Assembly: GCA_021372005.1 (NCBI GenBank)
Contig: JAJFVC010000043.1
Location: 1-43,788 of the forward strand
DNA from: Planctomycetaceae bacterium
GTDB taxonomy: Bacteria > Planctomycetota > Planctomycetia > Pirellulales > Thermoguttaceae
Direction: 5' to 3'
DNA length: 43,788 nucleotides
This document shows positions 6,657-15,220 of the stretch, piece by piece. The position numbers were made by a program, and so were the translations under genes. The notes below the pieces were generated by a model that was not told where the DNA came from, ran no database searches, and saw only the letters and a list, made by a program, of their open reading frames with translations. Position 1 is the first letter of the stretch. Each line of letters starts with the position of its first letter.

Positions 6657-9359
6657 TCACGGATCCGATTTTTCGGGGCTCTTGGACGCGTCGGCCTTGG
6701 CGGCTTTTTTGGACGCGTCGTCGTTCTGGGCGGGGGCGGATTTCTTAGACGCGGCGTCGGCGGTGGACGGCGGACTCCACGGCTCTTGGCCCGGCGTGAC
6801 GCGGCTGAGCAGCCAGCGCCAGAACGTGACCATGGCCCCCTGGTTCATGTCGTAGTTTTCGTTGCTGGCGAAGTGCGTGTCGCCGATCACGACGACCGTG
6901 CCGCCGTGGTCCGAGTGGCTGGCGATGACGGGCCGCTCGCCGCGCTCGTCGGTCCACACGCTCCACGGTTTGACATTGCCCGAATTGCATTGGATCGGCC
7001 ACGCGGCGTAGAAGCGATACTGCTGGTCGCCCTCGCCGAACCCGGAATACTTCGCGCCCAGCGGCGACGGTTCTTCCGCGACGTCGCCCGGCGGGACCGG
7101 CGAATGCGGAACGGCGAAATCGAAATCGGCCAGCAGCGGACCGATCGGCCGTGACTCTTCGGCGCCGACGATGGCGAGGAACGTCCCGCCGGCGCCGACG
7201 AAACTGGCGATCGCGGCGCGTTGCGGTCCGGTGAACTCGCGGGCCGGGGCGATCGAAATCAGCAGGCCCGCCCGCTGCAATCGCTCGAGCGAAAGATCCG
7301 TGGCCAACAGCGGCAGGTAGCCGTGACGCATCAGCGATTTGAGCAGCCCGGCGACGCCGTGCGGCGTCCACAGGTCGGAGCTAAAGGCCTCCAAGTGCGT
7401 GGCGTCGACGTAGGCGAGTTTGTTTGGGTCGACGATGTCGTGCGGACGTCCGTCGGGCAGCACGCGGCTCGCATGCGCGCCGACCGAGGCGACGCACACC
7501 AACGTGAGCGACAACACGGCGGACGTTAAAAGGATCTGCCAGCCGTTGGGACGAATCACCAGCAGCGCGATCAGACCCAACAAGGCCAGCAGCCCGAGCA
7601 ATTCGCGCCAAACCGCTTGCGGATCGGACGACGAGTTGGCCAGATGGCCCAACAGTCGGCCGACGAACGGATAGGAGTTGGCCAGCATTTCGTTGCGAAG
7701 CGGCGAGGCGTTGCCGAGGACCAGGACTCGTCCGCGTCCGAACGATTGCTCGGCGGCCAGCGGCAGGTCGCCCAACGGTTCACCGGCGTTGTACGAGGAC
7801 GCGCCGGTCAATGCGGCGTCGCTGCCCGGATCGCTCCAGCCCCAACGTCCGACCAGCAGCGGCTTGGCCGGCCAGCGGACCCGCAGCGAGGAGCCCAGCT
7901 CGATGCCGAAGCGGTTTTTCATGTCGTCCAGGCCGACTGTGGCCGGATGGGCCGGCACTTGATAGGATTGCTCCCAACTGCCGGTGCGCGTGACGGCGGT
8001 GTCACGCCGCACTCGAATGGACGTGGGCTGCAGCACGTCGTTGAAACTGCTCCGCGATCGGCCGTCGGAGACCATCGGGTCGGCCGCCAGCAGCAGCGAT
8101 CCGCCGCGACGGACGTAGTCCCAAATCCGCTGCAGCGTCGCCTCGGACCACGGTTCGTCGGGGTGGATCAACACGAGCACGTCGGCCGCGGCGAGGTCTT
8201 TTTCCGAAAGGTCTTTCGACCGCTGAAACTTGCCGCCGAGCGCCTCGACGAACATCGGCAGCAGGCCGTAGGAGCCGTCGATCGACGAGTCGTATTGCGG
8301 TTTCTGCCAGTTCAGATAGCCTTTTTCGTAGGCGACGACCGTCTTGCCCGTCAGATCGGAACGGCCCAGCGACAGCCCGACCAACACGACCGCGACGACG
8401 GCGAGTGTCGGCGGGCCCAGTCGGAACACCAGATCGGCCAGCAACACTGCGCCGGGCACCTCTTCTTTTTCTTTCTCTTCTTGTAGCTTTTTCAACTGCT
8501 TTTCGTCGAGCTCGATGACCGGTTTCCACGTGGCGCTGTGGAACATTGTCACGAGCACGGCGACCTGCAACGCGACGGCCAGCAGCGGCACGTTCCACGG
8601 CAGCATCATTCGCAGGCCGTTGCCGACGGTCCAGACGCCGACATTGCTGGTGTCCGACTCCGGCGGCAGGACCATGTCGGGCAGTGCGGCCAGCAGCGTC
8701 TCGGAGTATGCGAGCACGGTTAAATACACGACGTGGCACGCTAGAATCGCCACGGCGGCCCAAATCGCGCGGGCGCCGCGCGGCGGCTCGGTGCAGATGA
8801 GCCAACCGACGTAAAAAACCGTCATCACGAGCAAAAAGTCCAGACCGCCGAATGTCGCGCCAACCGACAGCGGACGTCCGACTAATCCGCCGACCAAACG
8901 GCCAAACACGTAGCCCTTGAAATCGGCCGCGAGCCAGACCATCGGGATATCGTCGCATGCGAGACGGTAGAGGGCCAAAACAACGGCGGCCAACGCGCCG
9001 AGCAGAACGATTCGACTCGACAGGCCGCGCTGGACCACGGCGATGGCAGCCAGGACGACGGCGACGGCCAGCACGTTGAGCGTTGGCACGGTGGAGGACG
9101 TCAGCAGGACGGCCAGCAATGTTGCGCCGGACAAGGTGGCCCAGACGCCGAACGTCCCGCGGTTTTTGGGGCAGGCGGCGATCAGCGCGACAGCCAACGC
9201 GAGCCAGGTCAGTGCATGTTGCAGGCCGTGGCCCAACAGACCGGTGGAGCCGGCGGCCAACCACGCGGCGACCGCGCCGGCGGCGACGATCACCAGCGCG
9301 TCGACGGGCGCGGCAGTGCGGGGGTTTGGAACGTTGTTGGAAAGGGTTGCGCTGGCCAT
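6657..9359 (-). CDS. Giant membrane protein, paralogue of the downstream gene (DUF4350/GATase-like)
   Basis: A 900-aa protein with about 8 hydrophobic segments in residues 20-275, a charged K/E-rich linker (285-300), another helix (310-333), an alpha/beta domain (340-575) with the RRGGSLLLAADPM segment, two helices (585-625), a second alpha/beta domain (645-850, with GAGGTFLAIVGAEE and HGGTVVVIGDTHF) and an A/K/D/S-rich low-complexity tail. The layout matches the downstream 895-aa gene, so the two look like an old duplication. The start is placed at the ATG at 9359 (MASATLSNN) because upstream in-frame sequence is not protein-like and a promoter lies at 9384-9412. The alpha/beta domains may bind a ligand rather than catalyse, since no Cys-His pair of a working amidotransferase is evident. 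Function unknown. Confidence 0.8.
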   Translation of the reverse strand: MASATLSNNVPNPRTAAPVDALVIVAAGAVAAWLAAGSTGLLGHGLQHALTWLALAVALIAACPKNRGTFGVWATLSGATLLAVLLTSSTVPTLNVLAVAVVLAAIAVVQRGLSSRIVLLGALAAVVLALYRLACDDIPMVWLAADFKGYVFGRLVGGLVGRPLSVGATFGGLDFLLVMTVFYVGWLICTEPPRGARAIWAAVAILACHVVYLTVLAYSETLLAALPDMVLPPESDTSNVGVWTVGNGLRMMLPWNVPLLAVALQVAVLVTMFHSATWKPVIELDEKQLKKLQEEKEKEEVPGAVLLADLVFRLGPPTLAVVAVVLVGLSLGRSDLTGKTVVAYEKGYLNWQKPQYDSSIDGSYGLLPMFVEALGGKFQRSKDLSEKDLAAADVLVLIHPDEPWSEATLQRIWDYVRRGGSLLLAADPMVSDGRSRSSFNDVLQPTSIRVRRDTAVTRTGSWEQSYQVPAHPATVGLDDMKNRFGIELGSSLRVRWPAKPLLVGRWGWSDPGSDAALTGASSYNAGEPLGDLPLAAEQSFGRGRVLVLGNASPLRNEMLANSYPFVGRLLGHLANSSSDPQAVWRELLGLLALLGLIALLVIRPNGWQILLTSAVLSLTLVCVASVGAHASRVLPDGRPHDIVDPNKLAYVDATHLEAFSSDLWTPHGVAGLLKSLMRHGYLPLLATDLSLERLQRAGLLISIAPAREFTGPQRAAIASFVGAGGTFLAIVGAEESRPIGPLLADFDFAVPHSPVPPGDVAEEPSPLGAKYSGFGEGDQQYRFYAAWPIQCNSGNVKPWSVWTDERGERPVIASHSDHGGTVVVIGDTHFASNENYDMNQGAMVTFWRWLLSRVTPGQEPWSPPSTADAASKKSAPAQNDDASKKAAKADASKSPEKSDP

Positions 9360-9383
9360 CGGACGGTTCTCGTGTGAAGAGAT

Positions 9384-9412
9384 AGTATGGCCGTCGCGGC
9401 CGCGTTCGGCAA
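9384..9412 (-). promoter_or_regulatory. Candidate promoter of the giant membrane protein operon
   Basis: Minus strand: TTGCCG (9407-9412), 17 bases, CATACT (9384-9389). Transcription would begin near 9377, about 18 bases before the ATG at 9359, so the leader is very short. The same -10 hexamer precedes the acyl-CoA synthetase gene. Confidence 0.5.
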
Positions 9413-9579
9413 GGCGTAGGCGGGGCAATCGTCGGGATCCATGCGAGACTTGGTTTTGCGAAATCGCCAGCGATAAAACAGCGATAACGTGAGTGTTGGG
9501 ATGGACTGGCGAAATAGAAAAGATTTGTGCGTTTAAAATGAAACGCTTATGAAAACTAGAGAACTTTGCAATCTCCAAA

Positions 9580-9632
9580 AGAAAATAAAAAACCTCCGCG
9601 GGCCTTTTCTGGGCGACGCGGAGGTCTTTTTC
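9580..9632 (-). terminator. Intrinsic terminator of the acyl-CoA synthetase gene
   Basis: ACCTCCGCG (9592-9600) pairs perfectly with CGCGGAGGT (9617-9625). On the minus strand the hairpin is followed by TTTTTTATTTTC. On the plus strand it is followed by CTTTTTCTTTTTT, so it could stop transcription from both sides. Confidence 0.8.
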
Positions 9633-9659
9633 TTTTTTGGTCGTTGGGAAGCGAAAAAT

Positions 9660-11795
9660 CTACTTCACGCGACGCAACATAATGCGGCTGTCGGCCACCG
9701 AGCAGCCCTCGCCTTTGGCGTGGACGATCAACGGATTGATGTCGCATTCCGAAATCTCGGGATGGTTGCACATCATGGCGGACAATCGCAACAGCGTGTC
9801 GACGATCGCGTCGATGTCGGCCGGCGGATTGCCGCGGAAGCCGTCGAGCACTTTGAACGAGCGGATCTGGCGAATCATGCGTTCGGCCGAGACACGCCAC
9901 ATCGGGGCCAGGCGGAACGAAACGTCCTTGAGCACTTCGACCAGCGTGCCGCCCAGGCCGAACATCATCAGCGGACCGAATCGGTCGTCGCGGTTGGAGC
10001 CCAAAATCACCTCGACGCCCTTGCGAGCCATCTCTTCGATCAGGATGCCTTCGACCTTCGCGCCGGGGACGGCCTTTTCGACGTTCGTCAGGATCTTTTG
10101 ATAGCCCTGGCGAGCCGCGTCGGGGCCGGCGATGTTCAGCAGCACTCCGCCGGCGTCGTACTTGTGGACCACGTCAGCCGACATGACTTTCATGACGACC
10201 GGCACGCCGAACGACTCGACCAACTTGGCCGCTTCGTCGGCATTGCGGGCGGTGCCGCTCCGGAGCAACGGCAGGCGATAGGCGGCGAACAGCGGACGGC
10301 AGTCGGACTGCGTCAGATAACGCTTTTCCTCATTGCCGAGCAGATCAGCGATGATCCGCTTCGCACCGGCCACGTCGACGTCTTTGAACTCGGGCGTCTG
10401 GCGATCGTCCAACTCGAGCGAGTCGACCAATGAGGCCGCGGCGGCCAGACTCTTGACGCCGTCCTCGGGGATGGTGTAGTCGGGAATGTTCGCCTTGCGA
10501 AGAATCTCAACGCCGCCGGCGACGTCACGGGCGCCCATGAACGAGCAAATGACCGGCTTGTTGATGCCCTTGATGGCGTCCGGGATGATCGCGGCGGTGG
10601 CGACCGGTTCGGTCATCGACTGCGGGGTCAAAATGATGACGCCGCAATCGACGTTGTCATCTTCCAACACCGTGCGGACGGCGGCCTGATAGCGGTCGGC
10701 CCGAGCGTCGCCGATCACGTCGACCGGGTTGCGGACCGAGGCGGTCGGCGGCAGCGCTTGGCGGAGCTTGTCCTTGGTGGCGTCGGTCAACTGGGCCAAT
10801 TTCAGCCCGTTGTTGACGATGGCGTCGGTGGTCATGATGCCCGGGCCGCCGGCGTTGGTGATGATCGCCACCCGTTTGCCGCGGGGCAACGGTTGCGTGG
10901 TGTAGAACGCGGCGAAGTCGAACAGCTCGGAGATCGTGTCGACCCGCTGCACGCCGGCCTGTTGGAACAGGGCATCGTAGACTTTGTCGGAGCCGGCCAG
11001 CGAACCGGTGTGGCTGCTGACGGCTTTGGCGCCTTCGGGCGAGCGGCCTGACTTCAGGCACAAGATCGGCTTGCGGGTGTTCCACGAGATTTCGCGGACT
11101 TTCTGGATGAAGCGTGGGCCGTCGGTGATGTCTTCGAGGTACATCGTGATGACGGCTGTTTTGTCGTCCGTGGCGAGGTATTCGAGCAAGTCCACTTCGT
11201 TGACGTCGGCCTTGTTGCCGAAGCTGATGAACTTGCTGAACCCGATGCCGCGCTGTTCGGCGTAGTCGAGTACCGAGGCGCACAGCGCGCCGCTTTGGGA
11301 GACGAACGCCAGATTGCCTTCGGCGGGCATTTTCTTGCCGAAAGCCCCATTCATGCGGACTTCGGGGTCCGTGTTGATCACGCCGAGGCAGTTCGGGCCG
11401 ATCAGCGAGATGCCGGCCGCGCGAACCTTGTCGCGGAGCTGCGCCTCGATCTTAGCGCCCTCGCCGCCGATTTCCTTGAAACCTGCCGAAATGACCACAA
11501 CCGACTTGACGCCCTTGGCGATCGCCTGGTCGATGGCGCCCAAGACGGCTTTGGCCGGAATGATGATGATCGCCTGCTCGACTTCGTAAGGGATATCGGA
11601 CAGGGTGGGATAGCAATGCACGCCGAAGACCGAGTCGGCCTTCGGGTTGACCGGATAGACCGAACCGTTCAATTGGGCGAACAACAAGTTGCGAAGGATG
11701 TCGTTGCCGGCGGTGCCGGGGCGCGTCGAGGCTCCGACGACGGCGATCGATTTCGGGCAAAACAGCGAGTCCAATTTCGAGGCGGGTTTCGACAC
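9660..11795 (-). CDS. Acyl-CoA synthetase, NDP-forming (acetate--CoA ligase type, alpha-beta fusion)
   Basis: A 711-aa cytoplasmic enzyme expected to interconvert an acyl-CoA and ADP/Pi with the acid, CoA and ATP. Order: CoA-binding Rossmann domain (about 10-140, KSIAVVGASTRPG), succinyl-CoA-ligase-like flavodoxin domains (about 150-450), ATP-grasp domain (about 480-711, GVPVVMKVMSADVVHKYDAGGV, then FGLGGTLVEVLKD). His262 in VSSHTGSLAGSD matches the phosphorylated histidine of this family. The start is the GTG at 11795, because AGAGGAGA lies at the right distance upstream and the alignable part begins there; the longer open frame is leader sequence. It may serve acetate or propionate overflow or recovery, or act as a protein acetyltransferase of the Pat type, although no GNAT domain is fused. 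It is a single-gene unit with its own promoter and terminator. Confidence 0.92.
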   Translation of the reverse strand: MSKPASKLDSLFCPKSIAVVGASTRPGTAGNDILRNLLFAQLNGSVYPVNPKADSVFGVHCYPTLSDIPYEVEQAIIIIPAKAVLGAIDQAIAKGVKSVVVISAGFKEIGGEGAKIEAQLRDKVRAAGISLIGPNCLGVINTDPEVRMNGAFGKKMPAEGNLAFVSQSGALCASVLDYAEQRGIGFSKFISFGNKADVNEVDLLEYLATDDKTAVITMYLEDITDGPRFIQKVREISWNTRKPILCLKSGRSPEGAKAVSSHTGSLAGSDKVYDALFQQAGVQRVDTISELFDFAAFYTTQPLPRGKRVAIITNAGGPGIMTTDAIVNNGLKLAQLTDATKDKLRQALPPTASVRNPVDVIGDARADRYQAAVRTVLEDDNVDCGVIILTPQSMTEPVATAAIIPDAIKGINKPVICSFMGARDVAGGVEILRKANIPDYTIPEDGVKSLAAAASLVDSLELDDRQTPEFKDVDVAGAKRIIADLLGNEEKRYLTQSDCRPLFAAYRLPLLRSGTARNADEAAKLVESFGVPVVMKVMSADVVHKYDAGGVLLNIAGPDAARQGYQKILTNVEKAVPGAKVEGILIEEMARKGVEVILGSNRDDRFGPLMMFGLGGTLVEVLKDVSFRLAPMWRVSAERMIRQIRSFKVLDGFRGNPPADIDAIVDTLLRLSAMMCNHPEISECDINPLIVHAKGEGCSVADSRIMLRRVK

Positions 11796-12145
11796 GAGCG
11801 GGTCTCCTCTGAATCTGTGATTTCGCAAGAAGAAAAACCCTCGAATAAGACCACAAAAGAACGAAAGCCCAGCAGGCCGAGAAACGGCGGCCTGTCCGGC
11901 GGACCTTCCGCCGGAAATTTCGCAATTTTGAGGACCTATTCGAGATGGTAAACCGAGAATCCCACAGTATGAGCGTCGTCGAACGTCGCCGCAATAGCAT
12001 CGTTGGAGGGGTTGTTGTCCCCCCGTGATCGTTCGGTGCACGCTGCAAAGTTCTGTCGTCGCGACCATGTACCCTTACTCTCGCGGTGGGGATTGGGTAC
12101 GATGAGAGTTGCCTTTCCGCTTGATATCTTCACGCCGGTTGCGAC
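11796..12145. other. Divergent intergenic region between acyl-CoA synthetase and rimO
   Basis: 350 bp without a gene. It contains the synthetase promoter (11966-11994) and a perfect 9-bp hairpin TCCGGCGGA/TCCGCCGGA with a 3-base loop (11895-11915) in the synthetase leader. For rimO a weak promoter CTGTCG, 17 bases, TACTCT lies at 12053-12081. Two crossing 6-bp inverted repeats (GTACCC 12069/GGGTAC 12095 and ACTCTC 12077/GAGAGT 12104) could form a small pseudoknot in the rimO leader. Confidence 0.45.
11966..11994 (-). promoter_or_regulatory. Candidate promoter of the acyl-CoA synthetase gene
   Basis: Minus strand: TTGCGG (11989-11994), 17 bases, CATACT (11966-11971). The resulting leader would be about 165 bases and would include the 9-bp hairpin at 11895-11915, leaving room for leader-based control. 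Confidence 0.45.
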
Positions 12146-13516
12146 ATGCCCTCGAAAAAGAACGCTCCCCGCAGTTTCGCCGTCATCAGTCTTGGTTGTC
12201 CGAAAAATCTTGTGGACAGCGAACGGATGGCCGGTTTGTTGCAGGCGGACGACTATCGGATGGTGGCCCGGCCCGAGGACGCGGAGCTGGTGGTCGTCAA
12301 CACGTGCGGGTTCCTCGGCGACGCCCGACGCGAGTCGTATGAGGCGATCGAGGAGGTGTTGCGATTGAAGCGTCGCGGCCGAGTGCGGCGGGTGATCGTG
12401 GCCGGTTGTCTGGCGGAGCGCGAGAAGGCCGCGTTGCTCGAAAAATACCCGGAGATCGACCAGTTGGTCGGCGTTTTCGCCCGGGATGAAATCGCACGGT
12501 CGGCCGCGCGGATCGCCTTGGGGCAGCCGCACGAGCCGGCGCTGTTTCGACCGGCGCCGAGTCGGCCGCTGCCGGACACGAATCGCCTTCGACTGACGCT
12601 GCGCCACTTGGCCTATGTGAAGATCGCCGAAGGCTGCAACCGGCTTTGCAGCTTTTGTTCGATTCCGTTGATGCGCGGACCGTATGCGAGCAAACCGATC
12701 GAACAGGTGGTCGACGAGGCCCAACAGTTGGCGGCCGACGGCGTTCGGGAATTGGTTTTGGTGGCCCAAGACACGACGTTTTACGGCGTCGATCAGGGCG
12801 GACGTCCGCAATTGGCCGAACTGTTGCGGCGACTCGAACAGGTCGAGGGCCTCGCGTGGATTCGGTTGATGTATCTGTATCCGATGCACGTGACCGACGA
12901 GTTGATCGAGTTGTTGGCGGCCGGCGGTCGGCTGCTGCCGTATCTCGACATTCCGTTGCAGCACATCGACGACGAGGTGTTGCAGCGGATGCGACGTCGC
13001 GTGACGCGCGATCAGACCGAGCGGCTATTGGATCGGCTCCGCGAGCGGATCGACGGATTGGTGTTGCGAACCACGTTGATGACCGGGTTTCCCGGCGAGA
13101 CGGATCGGCAGTTCGAGGAGCTTTTGGAGTTTGTGCGCCGCCGGCGTTTTGAGCGATTGGGCGTTTTTGCGTTTTGCAGCGAACCGGACACGGCCGCCGC
13201 GGCGCTTGACGGTTCGGTGCCGGACTCGGTAAAACAGGACCGGCGCAACCGGCTGATGGCCGCGCAGCAAGAGATCGCGTTTGCGTGGAATGCCTCGCAA
13301 GTGGGGCGACGTTGGAACGTCATGATCGACGGTTCCGTGCCGGGGCAGTCGGACGCCTATGTGGGACGCGGCGTGGCCGACGCCCCAGAGATCGACGGCC
13401 AGGTGTATGTGACCGGCGCGGGGTTGAAGCCGGGGCAGGTTGTGTCGTGCGAGATCGTCGCGGCGAAAGAGTATGATTTAATAGGGGTTGCGGAAGAACC
13501 AGAGGCTAGGGGCTAG
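12146..13516 (+). CDS. rimO: Ribosomal protein uS12 methylthiotransferase RimO
   Basis: A 456-aa radical-SAM enzyme that methylthiolates an aspartate of ribosomal protein uS12. N-terminal UPF0004-type domain with the auxiliary-cluster cysteines at residues 18 (SLGCPKNLVDSE, the form typical of RimO rather than MiaB), 54 (NTCGF) and 88 (AGCLAE). Radical-SAM cluster Cys164, Cys168 and Cys171 in GCNRLCSFCSIPLMRGPY. A TRAM domain fills about 385-450. Length is normal. The last residues and the TAG stop are encoded by a short heptamer-repeat array (13501-13516), so the extreme C-terminus may be recent. It begins a plus-strand run of five genes reaching 17355. Confidence 0.95.
   Translation: MPSKKNAPRSFAVISLGCPKNLVDSERMAGLLQADDYRMVARPEDAELVVVNTCGFLGDARRESYEAIEEVLRLKRRGRVRRVIVAGCLAEREKAALLEKYPEIDQLVGVFARDEIARSAARIALGQPHEPALFRPAPSRPLPDTNRLRLTLRHLAYVKIAEGCNRLCSFCSIPLMRGPYASKPIEQVVDEAQQLAADGVRELVLVAQDTTFYGVDQGGRPQLAELLRRLEQVEGLAWIRLMYLYPMHVTDELIELLAAGGRLLPYLDIPLQHIDDEVLQRMRRRVTRDQTERLLDRLRERIDGLVLRTTLMTGFPGETDRQFEELLEFVRRRRFERLGVFAFCSEPDTAAAALDGSVPDSVKQDRRNRLMAAQQEIAFAWNASQVGRRWNVMIDGSVPGQSDAYVGRGVADAPEIDGQVYVTGAGLKPGQVVSCEIVAAKEYDLIGVAEEPEARG
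13501..13516 (+). repeat. Heptamer repeat overlapping the rimO stop codon
   Basis: Two units of the window's heptamer family, AGAGGCT and AGGGGCT, followed by AG. The array is read in frame as the end of rimO and supplies its TAG stop. I see no complementary arm before pgsA. Confidence 0.55.
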
Positions 13517-13575
13517 AAAAAACCATCGCTTGCGATTCCGTGATCTTTCGGACGGCTTGTGAGAAAAGGACCACC

Positions 13576-14187
13576 ATGAATGACTCGGAAAAAGTCGCGC
13601 GCGTTCGGGCGGCGATGTTCAATCTGCCGAATCAGTTGACCTTTTTGCGATTGATTCTTTCGGTGGTCATGTTCTGCTTCATGGCCGGCGAGTATTACAT
13701 GACCAGCTTAGTGTTGTTCGCCGTGGCGGCGGGCACCGATTGGTTGGACGGCTATTTCGCGCGGAAATACGAGCAGGTGACCACGTTGGGCCGCATCTTA
13801 GACCCGTTCGCCGACAAGGTGATCGTGTGCGGCACGTTTATCTTTCTGGGGGCGGTTCCTGCGATGGCAGAAGTCGCTTGGGGACTTCGGGCGTGGATGG
13901 TCGTGGTGATCGTGGGACGCGAACTGCTGGTCACGGCGATTCGGAGTTTTTTGGAGGATCGCGGCTCCGATTTTTCGGCTAAAATGTCGGGCAAGTTGAA
14001 AATGGTGCTTCAATGTCTGGCGGCCGGCGCGTGCCTGTTCTATCTGTCCTATCCGACGCCGCAAGTGGAACATGCCGCCGCGTGGTGCTGGTGGATTTTG
14101 GTGCTCTCGCTTTGGACGGCGTTGGTTTTGACCGTTTACTCCGGGTTGATTTATATTCGCAACGCGGTTCGTCTGCTTCAAGAATAG
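13576..14187 (+). CDS. pgsA: CDP-diacylglycerol--glycerol-3-phosphate 3-phosphatidyltransferase
   Basis: A 203-aa integral membrane enzyme that makes phosphatidylglycerol phosphate, the first step to phosphatidylglycerol and cardiolipin. The CDP-alcohol phosphotransferase signature is complete: DWLDGYFARKYEQ then TTLGRILDPFADK, giving the D-x2-D-G-x2-A-R-x8-G-x3-D-x3-D pattern. NLPNQLTFLRLIL is the usual first helix of PgsA. The start is set at the ATG at 13576 (MNDSEK), with AAAGGA upstream; the frame is open to 13540 but that part has no ribosome-binding site. The length fits the family. Confidence 0.93.
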   Translation: MNDSEKVARVRAAMFNLPNQLTFLRLILSVVMFCFMAGEYYMTSLVLFAVAAGTDWLDGYFARKYEQVTTLGRILDPFADKVIVCGTFIFLGAVPAMAEVAWGLRAWMVVVIVGRELLVTAIRSFLEDRGSDFSAKMSGKLKMVLQCLAAGACLFYLSYPTPQVEHAAAWCWWILVLSLWTALVLTVYSGLIYIRNAVRLLQE

Positions 14188-14256
14188 TGGAGAGTGAAAA
14201 ATCGCCGTGGCGAGCGATGTTGCGATTGTTTTTCTCTCCACTCCCCACTCTCCACT
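14186..14256 (+). repeat. Heptamer inverted repeat between pgsA and the CPBP gene
   Basis: The left arm AGTGGAGAGTG (14186-14196) overlaps the pgsA stop. Its exact complement CACTCTCCACT lies at 14246-14256, the end of three right-arm units (CTCTCCA, CTCCCCA, CTCTCCA, 14234-14254) that finish 6 bases before the next ATG. The whole intercistronic gap could therefore fold into a hairpin. No Shine-Dalgarno sequence precedes the ATG. Confidence 0.75.
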
Positions 14257-14262
14257 TGAACC

Positions 14263-15153
14263 ATGGCTGAGCATTTCGTCGGAAACCCGGTCTGGCCGGC
14301 GGCCGCGGCGATGGCCTTGGTTTGCGTTTCGATTTGGACGTGGTTTGCGGTCCAGTGGCGGCGTGGGCGTCCGGTGGTTCGCTGGCAGCCGCGACGGGCC
14401 TCGCCTTGGACTGGCGGCGAATTGATCGTCGTCGTTGCGATCTATTTTATGCTGCAATGGTTGCTCGGCGCGTTGGGCCATTGGGTGTTGCCCGCCGAGG
14501 CGTGGCAACCGGACGTCAACGCGACCAGTGCCGTGCATCCGCTGGCCCGATTGGTCGCCCACGGCAACCTTTGGATTCTGGCGTTGGGCGTCGTTTCGGC
14601 GGTCGCGGTGACGCCGTTGTTCGAGGAACTGTTGTTTCGCGTGCTGTTTCAGGGGTGGCTCGAATCGTTGTGGCACGGTCGACGGCGACGGCGGTGGCGG
14701 CGCGCGGGCATGCCGATCTTTGTTTCATCGCTGGTGTTCGCGGCGATGCACTTTCGGAGCGCGGGCCCGGCGATGACGCCGCAGTTGGCCGCGTTTTTGT
14801 TCGCCGGCGACGCGGTGGTCAAAATTCTGACGGCCGCGATGGCGATTGTGTTGGTGCGGCGGGCCACGGGCGCGGACGCCGCCGATCTGGGTTGGTCGCC
14901 GCGCACGTGGGCGGGCGACGTCCGGCTGGGGCTGATCTTGTTGGCGGCGGTCGCTCCGCTGATCTACGCCCTGCAAATCGGATTGGGATGGGTGTTGCCG
15001 TCGGGCGTGGCGCCGGACCCCGTGCCGCTGTTGTTTTTTGGACTGGTGTTGGGGACGCTTTGGTTTCGGACGCATCGGCTGCTGCCGCCGGTCGTGTTGC
15101 ACGCGGCGTTCAACGCCGTCAGCCTGCTGTTGGCGTGGTTGGGTGGACTTTGA
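14263..15153 (+). CDS. CPBP family intramembrane metalloprotease (Abi/CAAX-type)
   Basis: A 296-aa membrane protein with about 8 hydrophobic segments. The three CPBP motifs are present: EELLFRVLFQGWLE (Glu121, Glu122, Arg126), FAAMHF (His163), and HAAFNA (His280, Asn284). These residues form the membrane-embedded metal site of Rce1-like prenyl-protein proteases. Bacterial members act in bacteriocin self-immunity, signalling or protein processing; nothing here shows which. It follows pgsA with only the heptamer hairpin between them. Confidence 0.88.
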   Translation: MAEHFVGNPVWPAAAAMALVCVSIWTWFAVQWRRGRPVVRWQPRRASPWTGGELIVVVAIYFMLQWLLGALGHWVLPAEAWQPDVNATSAVHPLARLVAHGNLWILALGVVSAVAVTPLFEELLFRVLFQGWLESLWHGRRRRRWRRAGMPIFVSSLVFAAMHFRSAGPAMTPQLAAFLFAGDAVVKILTAAMAIVLVRRATGADAADLGWSPRTWAGDVRLGLILLAAVAPLIYALQIGLGWVLPSGVAPDPVPLLFFGLVLGTLWFRTHRLLPPVVLHAAFNAVSLLLAWLGGL

Positions 15154-15220
15154 AACGTGTTGTCTTTTGGTTTTCTTATCATGATGAGCCGCTCCAACAA
15201 CCTTTGAAGGAGTTCACGGC

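Larger units (their letters stand above)
9360..9659. other. Intergenic region with promoter and terminator
   Basis: A 300-bp gap between two minus-strand genes. It contains the promoter of the giant-membrane-protein pair (9384-9412) and the terminator of the acyl-CoA synthetase (about 9580-9632). I see no further gene. Confidence 0.6.
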
